DNA of 64,000 nucleotides, taken from NCBI RefSeq assembly GCF_001544755.2, contig NZ_FCOF02000015.1:102689-166688 (forward strand), read 5' to 3'. Source of the DNA: Caballeronia catudaia (GTDB lineage Bacteria; Pseudomonadota; Gammaproteobacteria; Burkholderiales; Burkholderiaceae). How positions within the stretch are numbered: the first letter of the stretch is position 1; the number at the start of each line of letters is the position of its first letter. Made by a program: the position numbers and the translations under genes. The notes beneath the pieces are model-generated. The model worked only from the letters and a program-made list of their open reading frames with translations, was not told the DNA's origin and did not search any database. Positions 28,892 through 37,207 of the stretch are shown here, piece by piece.

Positions 28892-30115
28892 TCAGGCAAC
28901 GCCGCGCGCCGCCAGGAAGCGCTGCAGACGCTCGACGCCCGCATCGAGCCGCGCGGGATCGCAGGCATAGCACCAGCGCACGAAACCTTCGCCCTCCGGA
29001 CCGAACGCGCTGCCCGGCGCGAGCCCGAGGCCGGCTTCGCGCACGAGCGACTTGCACAGTTCGAGACTGTCTTGCGCGCCCGGCAGCGCAAAAAACAGAT
29101 ACATCGCACCGTCGGGCACGCGCACGTCGACGCCCTCGATCGATTGCAAGGCTTTCACCAGATGATCGCGGCTCGCGCGCAGATCGGCGACGAGCGCCTG
29201 CGTGAAGCGCTCGCCCTCTTCGACCGCGACGACACCCGCCTGCTGCACGAACGACGGCGCGCACGACGTGTTGTATTCCACGAGCTTGCCGAGATCGTCC
29301 ATCAACTGCGTCGGCGCGACGATCCAGCCGAGCCGCCAGCCGGTCATCAGCCACGCCTTCGAGAACGAATTTACGGCGATCACGCGCTCGTCGCGCGCCG
29401 CGAGATCGAGAAACGATGGCGCCGGCTGGCCGGGCGCGCCATCGCCGTAATAAAGGCGCTCGTAGACTTCGTCCGCGACGATCCAGATGCCGAGACGCCG
29501 GCAATGCTCCAGCACGATGCGCTGCTGGTCGCGCGTCATCGTCCAGCCGGTCGGGTTGTTCGGCGAATTGATCATCAGCATGCGCGTGCCCGGCGTGAGC
29601 GCGGCGAGCAGGCGCTCGAGATCGAGCGTCCAGCCGTTCGAGCCGTAGCTCAACGCAACCGTGTCGACGCTCGCGCCCAGAATCTTCGGGATCTCGACGA
29701 GGTTCGGCCACAGCGGCGTCACCGCCACGACGCGGTCTCCCGCGCCGACGACGAGTTGCGCCGCCAGCATCAGCGCATTCACGCCCGCGCTGGTCACGGC
29801 GATGTGCTCGCGCGTCGTCGCGCCGTGCAGCGCGCTCACATAACGGCTGAGCGAATCGCGCAGCGGCGCGATGCCGAGGTTGTGCGTATAGAAGGTGGCG
29901 CCGTCGGCGAGCGCGCGGCTCGCGGCATCGCGAACGAACTGCGGCGTCACGCGATCCGACTCGCCGAACCAGAACGGCAGCACGTCGGCAACGCCGAAGC
30001 CCGCGTTCGCCACCTCGCGGATCTGCGACGGTCGCAACGCGCGCACGGCATCACGCGCATTTGGCGCGCCGAATCCGTGCGCGCCGCTGACCACCGCTCC
30101 CTCTGATTCACTCAT
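28892..30115 (-). CDS. Pyridoxal phosphate-dependent aminotransferase, class I/II
   Basis: A 407-residue fold-type I aminotransferase. Landmarks are YTHNLGIAPLRDSLSRYV, INSPNNPTGWTM with the PLP-contacting Asn/Pro, ADEVYERLYY with the Asp that contacts the pyridine nitrogen, and the Schiff-base Lys in NSFSKAWLMTGWRLGWI. The amino donor and product cannot be read from sequence; aspartate/alanine/valine-pyruvate types are all possible. I use the ATG at 30115 because the upstream extension to a GTG at 30208 looks non-coding. A LysR gene lies 73 bases upstream on the same strand. Confidence 0.9.
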   Translation of the reverse strand: MSESEGAVVSGAHGFGAPNARDAVRALRPSQIREVANAGFGVADVLPFWFGESDRVTPQFVRDAASRALADGATFYTHNLGIAPLRDSLSRYVSALHGATTREHIAVTSAGVNALMLAAQLVVGAGDRVVAVTPLWPNLVEIPKILGASVDTVALSYGSNGWTLDLERLLAALTPGTRMLMINSPNNPTGWTMTRDQQRIVLEHCRRLGIWIVADEVYERLYYGDGAPGQPAPSFLDLAARDERVIAVNSFSKAWLMTGWRLGWIVAPTQLMDDLGKLVEYNTSCAPSFVQQAGVVAVEEGERFTQALVADLRASRDHLVKALQSIEGVDVRVPDGAMYLFFALPGAQDSLELCKSLVREAGLGLAPGSAFGPEGEGFVRWCYACDPARLDAGVERLQRFLAARGVA

Positions 30116-30188
30116 CCCCGGCCCCGTCGACTTGTCTAAAAAAAGGAAGTCTAACGCGCGCGCCGCCTTTTCGAGATGCGAAGCCGCA

Positions 30189-31103
30189 TCATCCGAGGTC
30201 TTCCGCACGCCTCGGCAGCGATGCGATCAGCGACCACACCGATTCCGCCGCGGGCGACAGTGAACGATCGCGCCGCCGCACGAGTTCGACGGTGCGCTCG
30301 GCGCGCGGCTCGAGCGGCAGCGCGACGAGCGACGAGTCCGCCGGAAGCGGCAGCGCGAGCCACGGCAACACGCTCACGCCGACGCCCGCCTCGACGAGCC
30401 CGAACACCGTCGCCGAATGCCCGAGCTCTTGAACCACCTGAGCTTCGACGCCGTGCTCCTGCATGACGGCGTCGATGATCGGCCGGCTGCCCGACGCACG
30501 ATCGAGCATCACGAGGCGCTCGCCGGCGAGCGCCTCCCACGGCACGACGGACTCGCGGCCGAGCGGATGATCGCGCCGCGCGACGAGGCAGAAGGAATCG
30601 GTCATCACGGCTTCGCCATGCAATTCATCCGATGAAAACGGGCCGATCACCACACCGAAATCGACTTCGCCGGATTTCACCTTGCGCAGGACATCCGACT
30701 GCACGTCATCGCGCAGGCTCAGGGCGATCAGCGGGAACTGCTTCAGACAGGACGCGATGACGCGCGGCATCAGCCGGCACGCGACGGTCGGACTTGCCGC
30801 GACGATCACGCGGCCGCGCCGCTGCTGGCTCAGATCGCGCACTTCGCGCAGCGCTTCGTCGAGGTCGGCCAGAAGGCGCGATACGGTGCCGACGAGATTC
30901 GCGCCCACGTCGGTCAGTTGAACCTCACGCGTTGTCCGGTCGATCAGCTTGAGACCGATTTCTCCTTCGAGCTCGCGCACGCAACGGCTGACCGCCGACT
31001 GCGTGAGGCCGATCTCGTCGCCCGCGCGGCTGAAACTGCGCAGCCTCGATACTTCCGTGAAGACGCGCAGTTGCCGCAGCGTCACATTAAACGGCGCGTT
31101 CAT
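30189..31103 (-). CDS. LysR family transcriptional regulator
   Basis: A 304-residue LysR-type regulator: N-terminal helix-turn-helix VTLRQLRVFTEVSRLRSFSRAGDEIGLTQSAVSRCVRELEGEIG (landmarks LRQLRVF, LTQSAVSRCVRELE) and a periplasmic-binding-protein-like effector domain from about residue 92 (RGRVIVAASPTVACRLMP). The ATG at 31103 gives the family start. It reads in the same direction as the aminotransferase gene rather than away from it, so its target is not obvious; it could regulate that gene or a distant one. Confidence 0.92.
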   Translation of the reverse strand: MNAPFNVTLRQLRVFTEVSRLRSFSRAGDEIGLTQSAVSRCVRELEGEIGLKLIDRTTREVQLTDVGANLVGTVSRLLADLDEALREVRDLSQQRRGRVIVAASPTVACRLMPRVIASCLKQFPLIALSLRDDVQSDVLRKVKSGEVDFGVVIGPFSSDELHGEAVMTDSFCLVARRDHPLGRESVVPWEALAGERLVMLDRASGSRPIIDAVMQEHGVEAQVVQELGHSATVFGLVEAGVGVSVLPWLALPLPADSSLVALPLEPRAERTVELVRRRDRSLSPAAESVWSLIASLPRRAEDLG

Positions 31104-31513
31104 TCCGATTCTCATCAACCGCGGTATTTTATGCACATTGTATCGGGCATTGATCGGACTTGAGGCGCGAACGTACGTTTCGCTGCAGTGCAGCAGATTG
31201 CGCAAACGCACGTCAGATGGGCCTATTGCACTTGATTGGTGATTGTCCCGATTTCTTAATCAGTCTGTTTCGGGTCTGATACGGGCCATGCTGGCATCGC
31301 GTCAGCCTACTGCCATGCGGGTTTCCCGGATTTCGCGACATGCATGGCACGGTTCTCGCATTTCCTTGCGCACAGAAGTCGGAGTCAACGCGGTCACATC
31401 GAAACATCGTCCGCCGCTACCGCTCCGGCCTTCCCTGGTATTCGTTCAACGGATTCCGACCAGAGTGCGCGGCGCGGGGCAGCGCACCGGGGTTAGCTTC
31501 GCTGAGGTGAGAT
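31104..31513. other. Intergenic region between LysR gene and second DUF4096 ORF
   Basis: About 410 bases between divergent genes, somewhat lower in GC than the neighbours. A TAAAAT on the minus strand near 31125-31130 could be the LysR -10. GTGCGC...GCGCAC (about 31467-31487) forms an inverted repeat shortly before the DUF4096 ORF. I see no RNA gene or supported ORF. Confidence 0.5.
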
Positions 31514-31915
31514 ATGGTGCTGTTCGACGATTTGAGAGATAACGAGTGGGCGCTGGTTGAGGCACTGTTCTGTGCCGAGCCGGCGCGTAGTGAACGGCGC
31601 GGGCGTCCGCGCGTCGAGGCGCGAGCCGTGGTCAACGCGGTCTTGTGGGTATTGTCGACGGGCGAAGGCTGGTCGAAGCTGCCGGGACGATATCCATCGC
31701 CGCCGACCTGCCGTCGCCGCTTCGACGAATGGCAGGCGGACGGCACGCTGGCCGAGATCGTGAAGCGCCTTTCCGGCAACGGCCGGGAGGTGTCGCTGCG
31801 CGGACGTATCGGATCGAGCGCCGCGAAGCCGCCCGCGCCGCCGAGCCGCGACCGCTTGCGTGGCGCGTTCTGGACCAACCCGGAATCGTGGCGCGCGCCG
31901 GCCAAGATGGCCTGA
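31514..31915 (+). CDS. Second stand-alone DUF4096 (transposase N-terminal-like) protein
   Basis: A 133-residue protein with the same domain as the ORF at 3794-4186: FDDLRDNEWALVEALF, RRGRPRVEARAVVNAVLWVLSTGEGWSKLPGRYPSPPTCRRRFDEW (landmarks GRPRVEARAVVNAVLWV and YPSPPTCRRRF). No DDE catalytic segment follows; the tail is Arg/Pro/Ala-rich. GAGG lies six bases before the ATG at 31514. The two ORFs share the domain pattern but are clearly diverged, so this is not a recent copy. Either a decayed IS5-type element or a retained DNA-binding protein. Confidence 0.68.
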   Translation: MVLFDDLRDNEWALVEALFCAEPARSERRGRPRVEARAVVNAVLWVLSTGEGWSKLPGRYPSPPTCRRRFDEWQADGTLAEIVKRLSGNGREVSLRGRIGSSAAKPPAPPSRDRLRGAFWTNPESWRAPAKMA

Positions 31916-31932
31916 GCGACTTCAATTGCACC

Positions 31933-31954
31933 GAAGCCGGCGATCGCCGGTTTC
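31933..31954 (+). terminator. Hairpin after second DUF4096 ORF
   Basis: GAAGCCGGCG and CGCCGGTTTC are inverted around a two-base AT centre, followed by GTTCG. It lies 17 bases after the stop; the T-tract is short. Confidence 0.5.
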
Positions 31955-32161
31955 GTTCGGCATTCCCCCTCTCGCGCGAGTCGCAGCTTGCGCGATTCTC
32001 AGTTTCTTCCTAATGTGATGGGCCCGATTTCGCGTAACACGGCGAAGCACGGCGCGTCGCGGACGAAACAACTCTTTACTATTCCTTACAGCGCGGTCGT
32101 GGATCGAAGCTTAGCTTGGTGATGATCGAACAAGCCTCACGAAGGCTTCGAGGATTTCGCC

Positions 32162-32419
32162 ATGAAGGCTTCGATACTGCTCGTCAGTGGCGCGTTCGCC
32201 GCGCTCACGAGCACCGCGGCGATGAGCCAGGCCCAGCCGCCGCCTCCGGCATCCGATTTTCATGTGAGTACGAAGGCGTCGATGGGCGCATCGCACAATG
32301 CCGGCCGTAATCGTGATGCGGCGCCGCCTGCCCCGCGTGGCGATCTGCGCGGCGACATTGCGAGCAACGTGCGCGCACGTCCGGATTCGGAGCGCGACGC
32401 GCGCTCCCGGCATCATTGA
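32162..32419 (+). CDS. Small exported protein of unknown function
   Basis: An 85-residue protein with a clear signal peptide (MKASILLVSGAFAALTSTAAMSQA, cleavage expected after the AMS-QA region). The mature 60 residues are Ala/Pro/Arg/Asp-rich with no motif I recognise. GAGG lies eight bases before the ATG. It is a single gene; a hairpin with a nine-T tract ends the region about 100 bases later. Confidence 0.7.
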   Translation: MKASILLVSGAFAALTSTAAMSQAQPPPPASDFHVSTKASMGASHNAGRNRDAAPPAPRGDLRGDIASNVRARPDSERDARSRHH

Positions 32420-32519
32420 GCGCGCTGGCACGATTGCGTACATTACACGGAACCACTGCGGCGCATGTCAGTCACACCCTATGCCATGAGCACAGCATGG
32501 CAACAGTGAGATCCGGTCT

Positions 32520-32552
32520 GCCCGTGTCCTTCGCGATACGGGCTTTTTTTTT
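32520..32552 (+). terminator. rho-independent terminator
   Basis: GCCCGT (32520-32525) pairs with ACGGGC (32538-32543), followed by nine T residues. It is about 100 bases past the small exported protein gene and 95 bases before the next minus-strand gene. Confidence 0.8.
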
Positions 32553-32646
32553 GATTTGCAGCTATGCAGGCCGTCTGTCGGCATCTTTCGTCCGACGACG
32601 ACGCTCCCTCGACTTGAACGTCGACCATCAACCGGACCCGGCAGTG

Positions 32647-32958
32647 TCAGACTCGCGCCTCCAGCACCGCTTCCTGACCGCCAAAGGTGTAGCGCTCCGC
32701 ACGGCGCAAGTCCCAGTCGGTGGAGCGCTCGTCGCGGGAGAGTCGCGAGAATTCCTGCTTGCCACGTTCGGTGACCACCGCGATATCGACCGGTGCATGA
32801 AATCCGGGCGCGGGCGCCACGGTACGTTGCCGGGCGAGCTCGAGCAGTCCGAGCGCGCGCAAGAGGTCGAAGACATTGGGGCGTTTCGCCCAGGGAACCT
32901 GACGATACTGCGCTCGGCGAAGTGCTTCGAGTACAACTTCGTTGGAATACGTGGTCAT
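32647..32958 (-). CDS. Hypothetical protein, possibly winged-helix
   Basis: A 103-residue protein of unknown function starting MTTYSNEVVLEALRRAQY. The middle (NVFDLLRALGLLELAR) and the segment DIAVVTERGKQEFSRL resemble the recognition helix and wing of small winged-helix proteins, but this is a pattern impression. AGGA lies 12 bases upstream, a rather distant ribosome-binding site. No signal peptide or membrane segment. Confidence 0.6.
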   Translation of the reverse strand: MTTYSNEVVLEALRRAQYRQVPWAKRPNVFDLLRALGLLELARQRTVAPAPGFHAPVDIAVVTERGKQEFSRLSRDERSTDWDLRRAERYTFGGQEAVLEARV

Positions 32959-33238
32959 CTCGTTCTTTCTTCCTGTGCAGCCATGACGACGCTCGTGACG
33001 GTCGCAAGACGGTCCGCGACGTCGACTAAACGCGACGCGCCGAATTTCGTCTGCGAGGCGAACTCATGGCCTGCAGTCGAATGTTTGGCCGCCGCTTGCG
33101 TTAGGTGCTGCTTTCTATTACAAGCCCCCGTTGACAGCGCGCTGATCACGCGCTTTGCTGCGACACCCCGCCGATGCGTTCCGAAGCACGCGATGACGGA
33201 ACGAATTGCCCTAAAACCAATACGTTACCCCAATCAAA

Positions 33239-33955
33239 TTGGTTTCATTCACTTTATTGCTGCTTTTTTTTGCACTATTTGCGCTGTGGCGACGACGCCG
33301 CGCACAGATTGCCATCGTCTTTGTGGCGCTCGCATGGGCCTTCGGCTCGGGCTGGTTGACGAACCCTCTGCTCGATCTCGCCCAGCGCGGTTATCGTCAT
33401 ACGGACGTGCCGGCGTTCGCGCCGAAGACGACGATCGTGCTGATGGGCGCCGGCACCGCGCGCCATGCCTCGGGGCTCGTTCCGAAGTCCGATGCGATGC
33501 CGCGCATCGCCGCCGTGGCGACGCTTTATCGGCAGTGCCGTGAAACCGGCGCATCGTGCAAGGTGATCCTGAGCGGCGGCGATCCGCAGAATCACGGGCA
33601 GGCTGAAGCCGACAATTACGCACCTTACGTGCTCGCACTGGGTGTCGCGTCGGGCGATCTCGTACGCGAGAATCGTAGCCTCAATACTTACCAAAACGCG
33701 CGCAACGTCGCCGATATTGTGGGCCCTTCACATGACAACCGTTTGATCGTCGTGACATCCGCGTATCACATGCGGCGCTCGCTGCGTGCATTCGAGGCAT
33801 TCGGTTATACGCCCGTGCCATACGTGTCGGACGTGCGCCACAACAGCGTCACACTCTTGCCGCGCAGACGAGGCTTTGCGAACAGCGAGCTCGCGATGCA
33901 CGAGCTCGTCGGACTTGCGCGCTTCGATGTGTATCGCTGGCTGCACCTCTATTGA
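33239..33955 (+). CDS. YdcF/SanA-like (DUF218) membrane-anchored protein
   Basis: A 238-residue protein with two N-terminal membrane segments (about residues 3-16 and 24-40) and a DUF218 domain: TTIVLMGAGTARH, CKVILSGGDPQNHGQAEADNYAPYVLALGV, ENRSLNTYQNARN, LIVVTSAYHMRRSLRAFEAFG. DUF218 proteins of the SanA/ElyC/YdcF type act in envelope homeostasis, but the reaction is unknown. The only reasonable start I find is TTG at 33239; the in-frame TAA at 33212 limits the frame and there is no clear ribosome-binding site. Confidence 0.85.
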   Translation: MVSFTLLLLFFALFALWRRRRAQIAIVFVALAWAFGSGWLTNPLLDLAQRGYRHTDVPAFAPKTTIVLMGAGTARHASGLVPKSDAMPRIAAVATLYRQCRETGASCKVILSGGDPQNHGQAEADNYAPYVLALGVASGDLVRENRSLNTYQNARNVADIVGPSHDNRLIVVTSAYHMRRSLRAFEAFGYTPVPYVSDVRHNSVTLLPRRRGFANSELAMHELVGLARFDVYRWLHLY

Positions 33956-34223
33956 AGCAGCCTCGGTCGAAGAAGCGCAATGCTAAGCACTCTGAAGTAA
34001 CCCGAAGCATTGAGCATGATCACGAATGGCTGTGGTTTCAGATGAACGCACGACACACCGCTGCCCGATTCCGGGCTTATGATTGAGAGTGTCTGATCGT
34101 CACGCGCGGAAATCGCGCTGACGGCTCGCGCAACAGCGGGAGCGATTCTTGCTCAGGCTGCATGCGTCGTTCCACCGGATCGGACGGGCGATTCCCGGGT
34201 TCAACTGCTATTAGGAGGTAACA

Positions 34224-34469
34224 ATGAAGAAAGTGTCCCTGGCTGTTCTTTTGTCCTTGAGCGCGGTCGCATCGGGCGCCTACGCCCAGAGCGATCAGGG
34301 CGTGACGATGAGCACCGATCCCTCCAAGATCGCCGACATCGAATCGCGCGCGCAAACCCTGCAAACGCAACAGGACAACGCGCAAAGCATGCCCACGCAG
34401 ACGCCTTCTCACAAATCGATGCATCACAAGAAGCCGCATAGCAAGCCGATGTCCGGTTCGAGCCAATAA
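34224..34469 (+). CDS. Small exported His/Lys-rich-tail protein
   Basis: An 81-residue protein with signal peptide MKKVSLAVLLSLSAVASGAYAQ (cleavage expected after AYA). The mature part ends in a His/Lys/Met/Ser-rich tail (HKSMHHKKPHSKPM) that might bind metal or polyanion. An excellent ribosome-binding site AGGAGGT lies nine bases before the ATG, so translation is likely. Function unknown. Confidence 0.8.
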   Translation: MKKVSLAVLLSLSAVASGAYAQSDQGVTMSTDPSKIADIESRAQTLQTQQDNAQSMPTQTPSHKSMHHKKPHSKPMSGSSQ

Positions 34470-34518
34470 GCCGACATTCGCTGTTACTGCTGTTCGTGCT
34501 CAGGCACGGGGTCATTCA

Positions 34519-34556
34519 CGCCGCCTTGGAGTCGACGCATCGGCTTCAAGGCGGCG
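34519..34556. terminator. Convergent terminator hairpin
   Basis: CGCCGCCTTG (34519-34528) pairs with CAAGGCGGCG (34547-34556), with a further partial stem inside; CATTTTC follows on the plus strand. It lies between the convergent small exported protein gene and the cyclotransferase-like gene. Confidence 0.7.
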
Positions 34557-34591
34557 CGAGCATTTTCTGAAGGCGGGGAGCGCTCTCGACG

Positions 34592-35008
34592 TCATGCGCG
34601 CGTTGCGCGATGCGTCACCCAATCGCCGCTTTCGATGCGCGGCAAGCCGCAAACGGCCGCCGCGGCAACCGGATAAATCAGGCAGTCGATCCGGTCTTTC
34701 CTCCCCTCGATCTCCACCTCGACATGCAGGCGATGCGCGCGGAATAACCCTTCCACGCCCGGATACACGTCTTCGATCTCATCGAGGACGGGCACGAGCG
34801 CGTCTTCTATCCGATAGACGTCGCCGCGGATCGGCACACCCTCCTCGTCGATCACGAGTCCCGGATAGGTACCGAAGTCGAAGAGCCGCCCCCGAACATG
34901 CGCGGCGCCGATCCAGTCGGGCGTAGCTATGGCGTGCCGCTCGGCCGCGTGGCGGATATCGTTGACCTCTCCCGCTCGCAGCGTGCCGTAGACAAAAACG
35001 TATTGCAT
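34592..35008 (-). CDS. Gamma-glutamylcyclotransferase family protein (AIG2-like)
   Basis: A 138-residue GGCT/AIG2-fold protein. The N terminus MQYVFVYGTLRAGE carries the YGTLR substrate-binding loop and the central part shows LVIDEEGVPIRGDVYRI and LDEIEDVYPG with the conserved acidic residues. Such enzymes release 5-oxoproline from gamma-glutamyl amines, but many family members are uncharacterised. The ATG at 35008 gives the family start, with GGAG about 11 bases upstream; the frame extends further to 35143. Confidence 0.88.
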   Translation of the reverse strand: MQYVFVYGTLRAGEVNDIRHAAERHAIATPDWIGAAHVRGRLFDFGTYPGLVIDEEGVPIRGDVYRIEDALVPVLDEIEDVYPGVEGLFRAHRLHVEVEIEGRKDRIDCLIYPVAAAAVCGLPRIESGDWVTHRATRA

Positions 35009-35151
35009 CGAAAAACGCGCTCCTGTTGACCAAAAGTGCATGAAGGGCATTATGCGCTGCGCTAAATTCCTGGCGCCATGTCGCCGCGCGCCTAGGCTCG
35101 CGCTTTCGGCTACCATCGGCGCGTGGTGACGCATCAAACCCATCGACCCGA

Positions 35152-36000
35152 ATGAATATGTCTACCTTTGTCGAATCGAGATCGTCGAGCGAGGAAGTCG
35201 AGCATCTCGACATTCCTATCGAGCATTCGCCGACGTTCGATCACCCGATTCGCGTGCGGTCGCGGCCGGTGCCGTACGGCGTGCGGATCGCGCTGCATAC
35301 GCATCCGTGGGCGCAGGTCGCCTATACGTCGCGTGGCGTGCTGCGTGTTGCGACCGTCGATTCGACGTGGATGGTGCCGCCCTCGCGCGCAATCTGGGTG
35401 CCGCCCAATGTCACGCACGAGGTCGTGATCGTCGAGGACGCCTATCTCCGCACGCTTTACGTCGATGCGAGCGTCGTACCGGCAGGCCTTGGCGCGTGCC
35501 GGGTCGTCGAAGTGTCGCCGCTCCTGCGCGAGGTGATCGCCGCGCTCGACGAAGAATCGATCTCCCGACATCGCGAACGGCTGCTGGGCACGCTCGCACT
35601 CGATGAAATCATCCGCTCGCAACCGCTGCCGCTATCCGTGCCGATGCCCAATGAGAAGCGCCTGCGCGCGTTGTGCAACGCGGTGCTCGCCGATCCGTCG
35701 CATTCCGATCTGGAGCGATGGTCCTCGGAAGCCGGCGCGAGTACGCGAACTATCGCACGGCTCTTTCGGCGTGAACTGGGCGTGAGTTTTTCGCAATGGC
35801 GCCAGCAGGCGGTGCTGGCGCGCGCCATTCCCTTGCTGAGCCAAGGCCGTCCGCTCGCGCAAGTAGCGCACGAACTGGGATATCAGAGCCAAAGCGCCTT
35901 CTCCGCGATGTTCCGCCGCGCGTTCGGCGAAAGCCCGCGTGCATTCTTTGCACGCGACAGCGGCGACAACCGCGACGGACGTGATGCCGATGGCGCATAG
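35152..36000 (+). CDS. AraC family transcriptional regulator
   Basis: A 282-residue regulator with an N-terminal cupin-type sensing domain (HTHPWAQVAYTSRGVLRVAT, WVPPNVTHEV) and a C-terminal double helix-turn-helix (EAGASTRTIARLFRRELGVSF, LAQVAHELGYQSQSAFSAMFRRAFGESP; landmarks RTIARLFRRELG and HELGYQSQSAFSAMFRR). The cupin type is seen in AraC regulators that control nearby efflux pumps or transporters; here the neighbours are a cyclotransferase-like gene (divergent) and a GNAT gene, so no target is evident. Confidence 0.9.
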   Translation: MNMSTFVESRSSSEEVEHLDIPIEHSPTFDHPIRVRSRPVPYGVRIALHTHPWAQVAYTSRGVLRVATVDSTWMVPPSRAIWVPPNVTHEVVIVEDAYLRTLYVDASVVPAGLGACRVVEVSPLLREVIAALDEESISRHRERLLGTLALDEIIRSQPLPLSVPMPNEKRLRALCNAVLADPSHSDLERWSSEAGASTRTIARLFRRELGVSFSQWRQQAVLARAIPLLSQGRPLAQVAHELGYQSQSAFSAMFRRAFGESPRAFFARDSGDNRDGRDADGA

Positions 36001-36019
36001 CGCGCGCGATGCGCTTCCC

Positions 36020-36484
36020 TCAGACGCGCCGGACCATGTGACGGATCGCGCCGAGCTGAGCGAGACGCGGCCCGGCCGGCCGGTAGCCGAGACGCATGTA
36101 GAGACGCGCCGCCGGATTATCGACGAACACGCGCAACTGACATTCGGCCAGCCCGCGGGCCCTTGCCCAGCGATGCGCGGTATTGAGCAGGAACGTGCCC
36201 GCCCCGCGTCCGCGAAAACCTTGCGCGATCTGCACGTCGCGAATATGCAGCGAATTGTCTTCCTCGGTGACGCGCATCACGCCGATCGGCATGCCGTCGG
36301 CCTCGAGGATGAAATTTTCGGATTCGCGCCAGCTGCAGAGAAAGAGATCGCCGCGCCAGACGAGATTGTGACGCCGGTAGTAACCGACCATATTGTCGTG
36401 CGTGAGCGCTTCGGCGAAGGCGAAGTCCGCCATGGCCGCCTGGCGCAATTGATAGAGCGAGAGATCTTCGGTCGGGTCGAGCAT
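36020..36484 (-). CDS. GNAT family N-acetyltransferase
   Basis: A 154-residue acetyltransferase. The acetyl-CoA binding motif A is visible as IRDVQIAQGFRGRGAGTFLLNTAHRWA (landmark Q-G-F-R-G-R-G-A-G), followed by the motif B segment LRVFVDNPAARLYMRLGY. Substrate unknown; small GNATs of this kind act on amino groups of amino acids, drugs or proteins. It converges on the AraC gene with a 19-base gap. Confidence 0.88.
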   Translation of the reverse strand: MLDPTEDLSLYQLRQAAMADFAFAEALTHDNMVGYYRRHNLVWRGDLFLCSWRESENFILEADGMPIGVMRVTEEDNSLHIRDVQIAQGFRGRGAGTFLLNTAHRWARARGLAECQLRVFVDNPAARLYMRLGYRPAGPRLAQLGAIRHMVRRV

Positions 36485-36625
36485 CGCACGGGCACGAGAA
36501 CAAGTGCCTAAACACTAAGGCAGCGCGCGCGGGCTGGCAATGGCCTTTGTGACCGCATGTGGATGGGATGTGTACGAAAGGAAGTTCGTCCGGCGATAGG
36601 ACAATGAGTCGAAAATGGACGGGAC

Positions 36626-36654
36626 AAAAAAAATCCAGCCCGAAGGCTGGATTT
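36626..36654 (-). terminator. tRNA operon terminator
   Basis: AAATCCAGCC (36631-36640) pairs with GGCTGGATTT (36645-36654) around a CGAA loop. On the minus strand eight T residues follow, about 13 bases past the 3' end of the last tRNA-Asp. Confidence 0.9.
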
Positions 36655-36666
36655 TTCACAACATTG

Positions 36667-36743
36667 TGGCGGAGCGGACGGGACTCGAACCCGCGACCCC
36701 CGGCGTGACAGGCCGGTATTCTAACCAACTGAACTACCGCTCC
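36667..36743 (-). tRNA. tRNA-Asp(GTC), copy 1
   Basis: Read on the minus strand this 77-base gene starts GGAGCGGTAGTTCAGTTGG, has anticodon GTC in a CTGTCAC loop and ends with encoded CCA. It differs from the second copy by one base in the T-arm (A versus G on the plus strand near 36682). Intergenic sequence after it ends in a strong terminator. Confidence 0.97.
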
Positions 36744-36813
36744 ACTTCTTTTCACCGGTCCGCAATGTCGTTTGCGAACCTTGCAGTGCTTTAACTAGCA
36801 GCCGCCGATGTTC

Positions 36814-36889
36814 TGGCGTCCCCTAGGGGATTCGAACCCCTGTACTCACCGTGAAAGGGTGATGTCCTAGGCCTCTAGACGAAGGGGAC
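36814..36889 (-). tRNA. tRNA-Glu(TTC), copy 1
   Basis: Read on the minus strand the 76-base gene starts GTCCCCTTCGTCTAGAGG, has anticodon TTC in a CTTTCAC loop, T-loop GTTCGAATC and encoded CCA. It lies 70 bases upstream of tRNA-Asp copy 1. Confidence 0.97.
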
Positions 36890-36925
36890 TTCAACTTCAA
36901 TCCAACCTGCAACCCAGCCGCGGCG

Positions 36926-36951
36926 AAAAAAAACCGGCTCTCAGTAGCCGG
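36926..36951 (-). terminator. Terminator between the two tRNA Glu-Asp units
   Basis: CCGGCT (36934-36939) pairs with AGCCGG (36946-36951); eight T residues follow on the minus strand (36926-36933). It lies after tRNA-Asp copy 2 and before tRNA-Glu copy 1. Confidence 0.8.
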
Positions 36952-36984
36952 AGTGTTCCTGCTCGCACTTCCAGTTGCAAGTGT

Positions 36985-37061
36985 TGGCGGAGCGGACGGG
37001 GCTCGAACCCGCGACCCCCGGCGTGACAGGCCGGTATTCTAACCAACTGAACTACCGCTCC
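36985..37061 (-). tRNA. tRNA-Asp(GTC), copy 2
   Basis: A 77-base gene on the minus strand with anticodon GTC and encoded CCA. Identical to copy 1 except for one T-arm base; both versions keep a paired or wobble T-stem. Confidence 0.97.
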
Positions 37062-37131
37062 ACTTCTTTTCACCGGTCCGCAATGTCGTTTGCGAACCTT
37101 GCAGCGCTTTTACTAGCAGCCGCCGATGTTT

Positions 37132-37207
37132 TGGCGTCCCCTAGGGGATTCGAACCCCTGTACTCACCGTGAAAGGGTGATGTCCTAGGCCTCTAGACGA
37201 AGGGGAC
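37132..37207 (-). tRNA. tRNA-Glu(TTC), copy 2
   Basis: A 76-base gene on the minus strand with anticodon TTC and encoded CCA. Sequence is the same as copy 1 by eye. Confidence 0.97.

Larger units (their letters stand above)
36667..37207 (-). repeat. Tandem duplication of a tRNA-Glu/tRNA-Asp unit
   Basis: The unit tRNA-Glu, 70-base spacer, tRNA-Asp occurs twice at an offset of 318 bases (36667-36889 and 36985-37207). Even the Glu-Asp spacers are almost identical, with only a few substitutions, which marks a recent or gene-converted tandem duplication. Confidence 0.9.

Noticed and set aside
33174..33359. ATG at 33174 as start of the YdcF-like protein
   Set aside because: That ATG is in another frame; the YdcF frame has a stop at 33212 and opens only with TTG at 33239.
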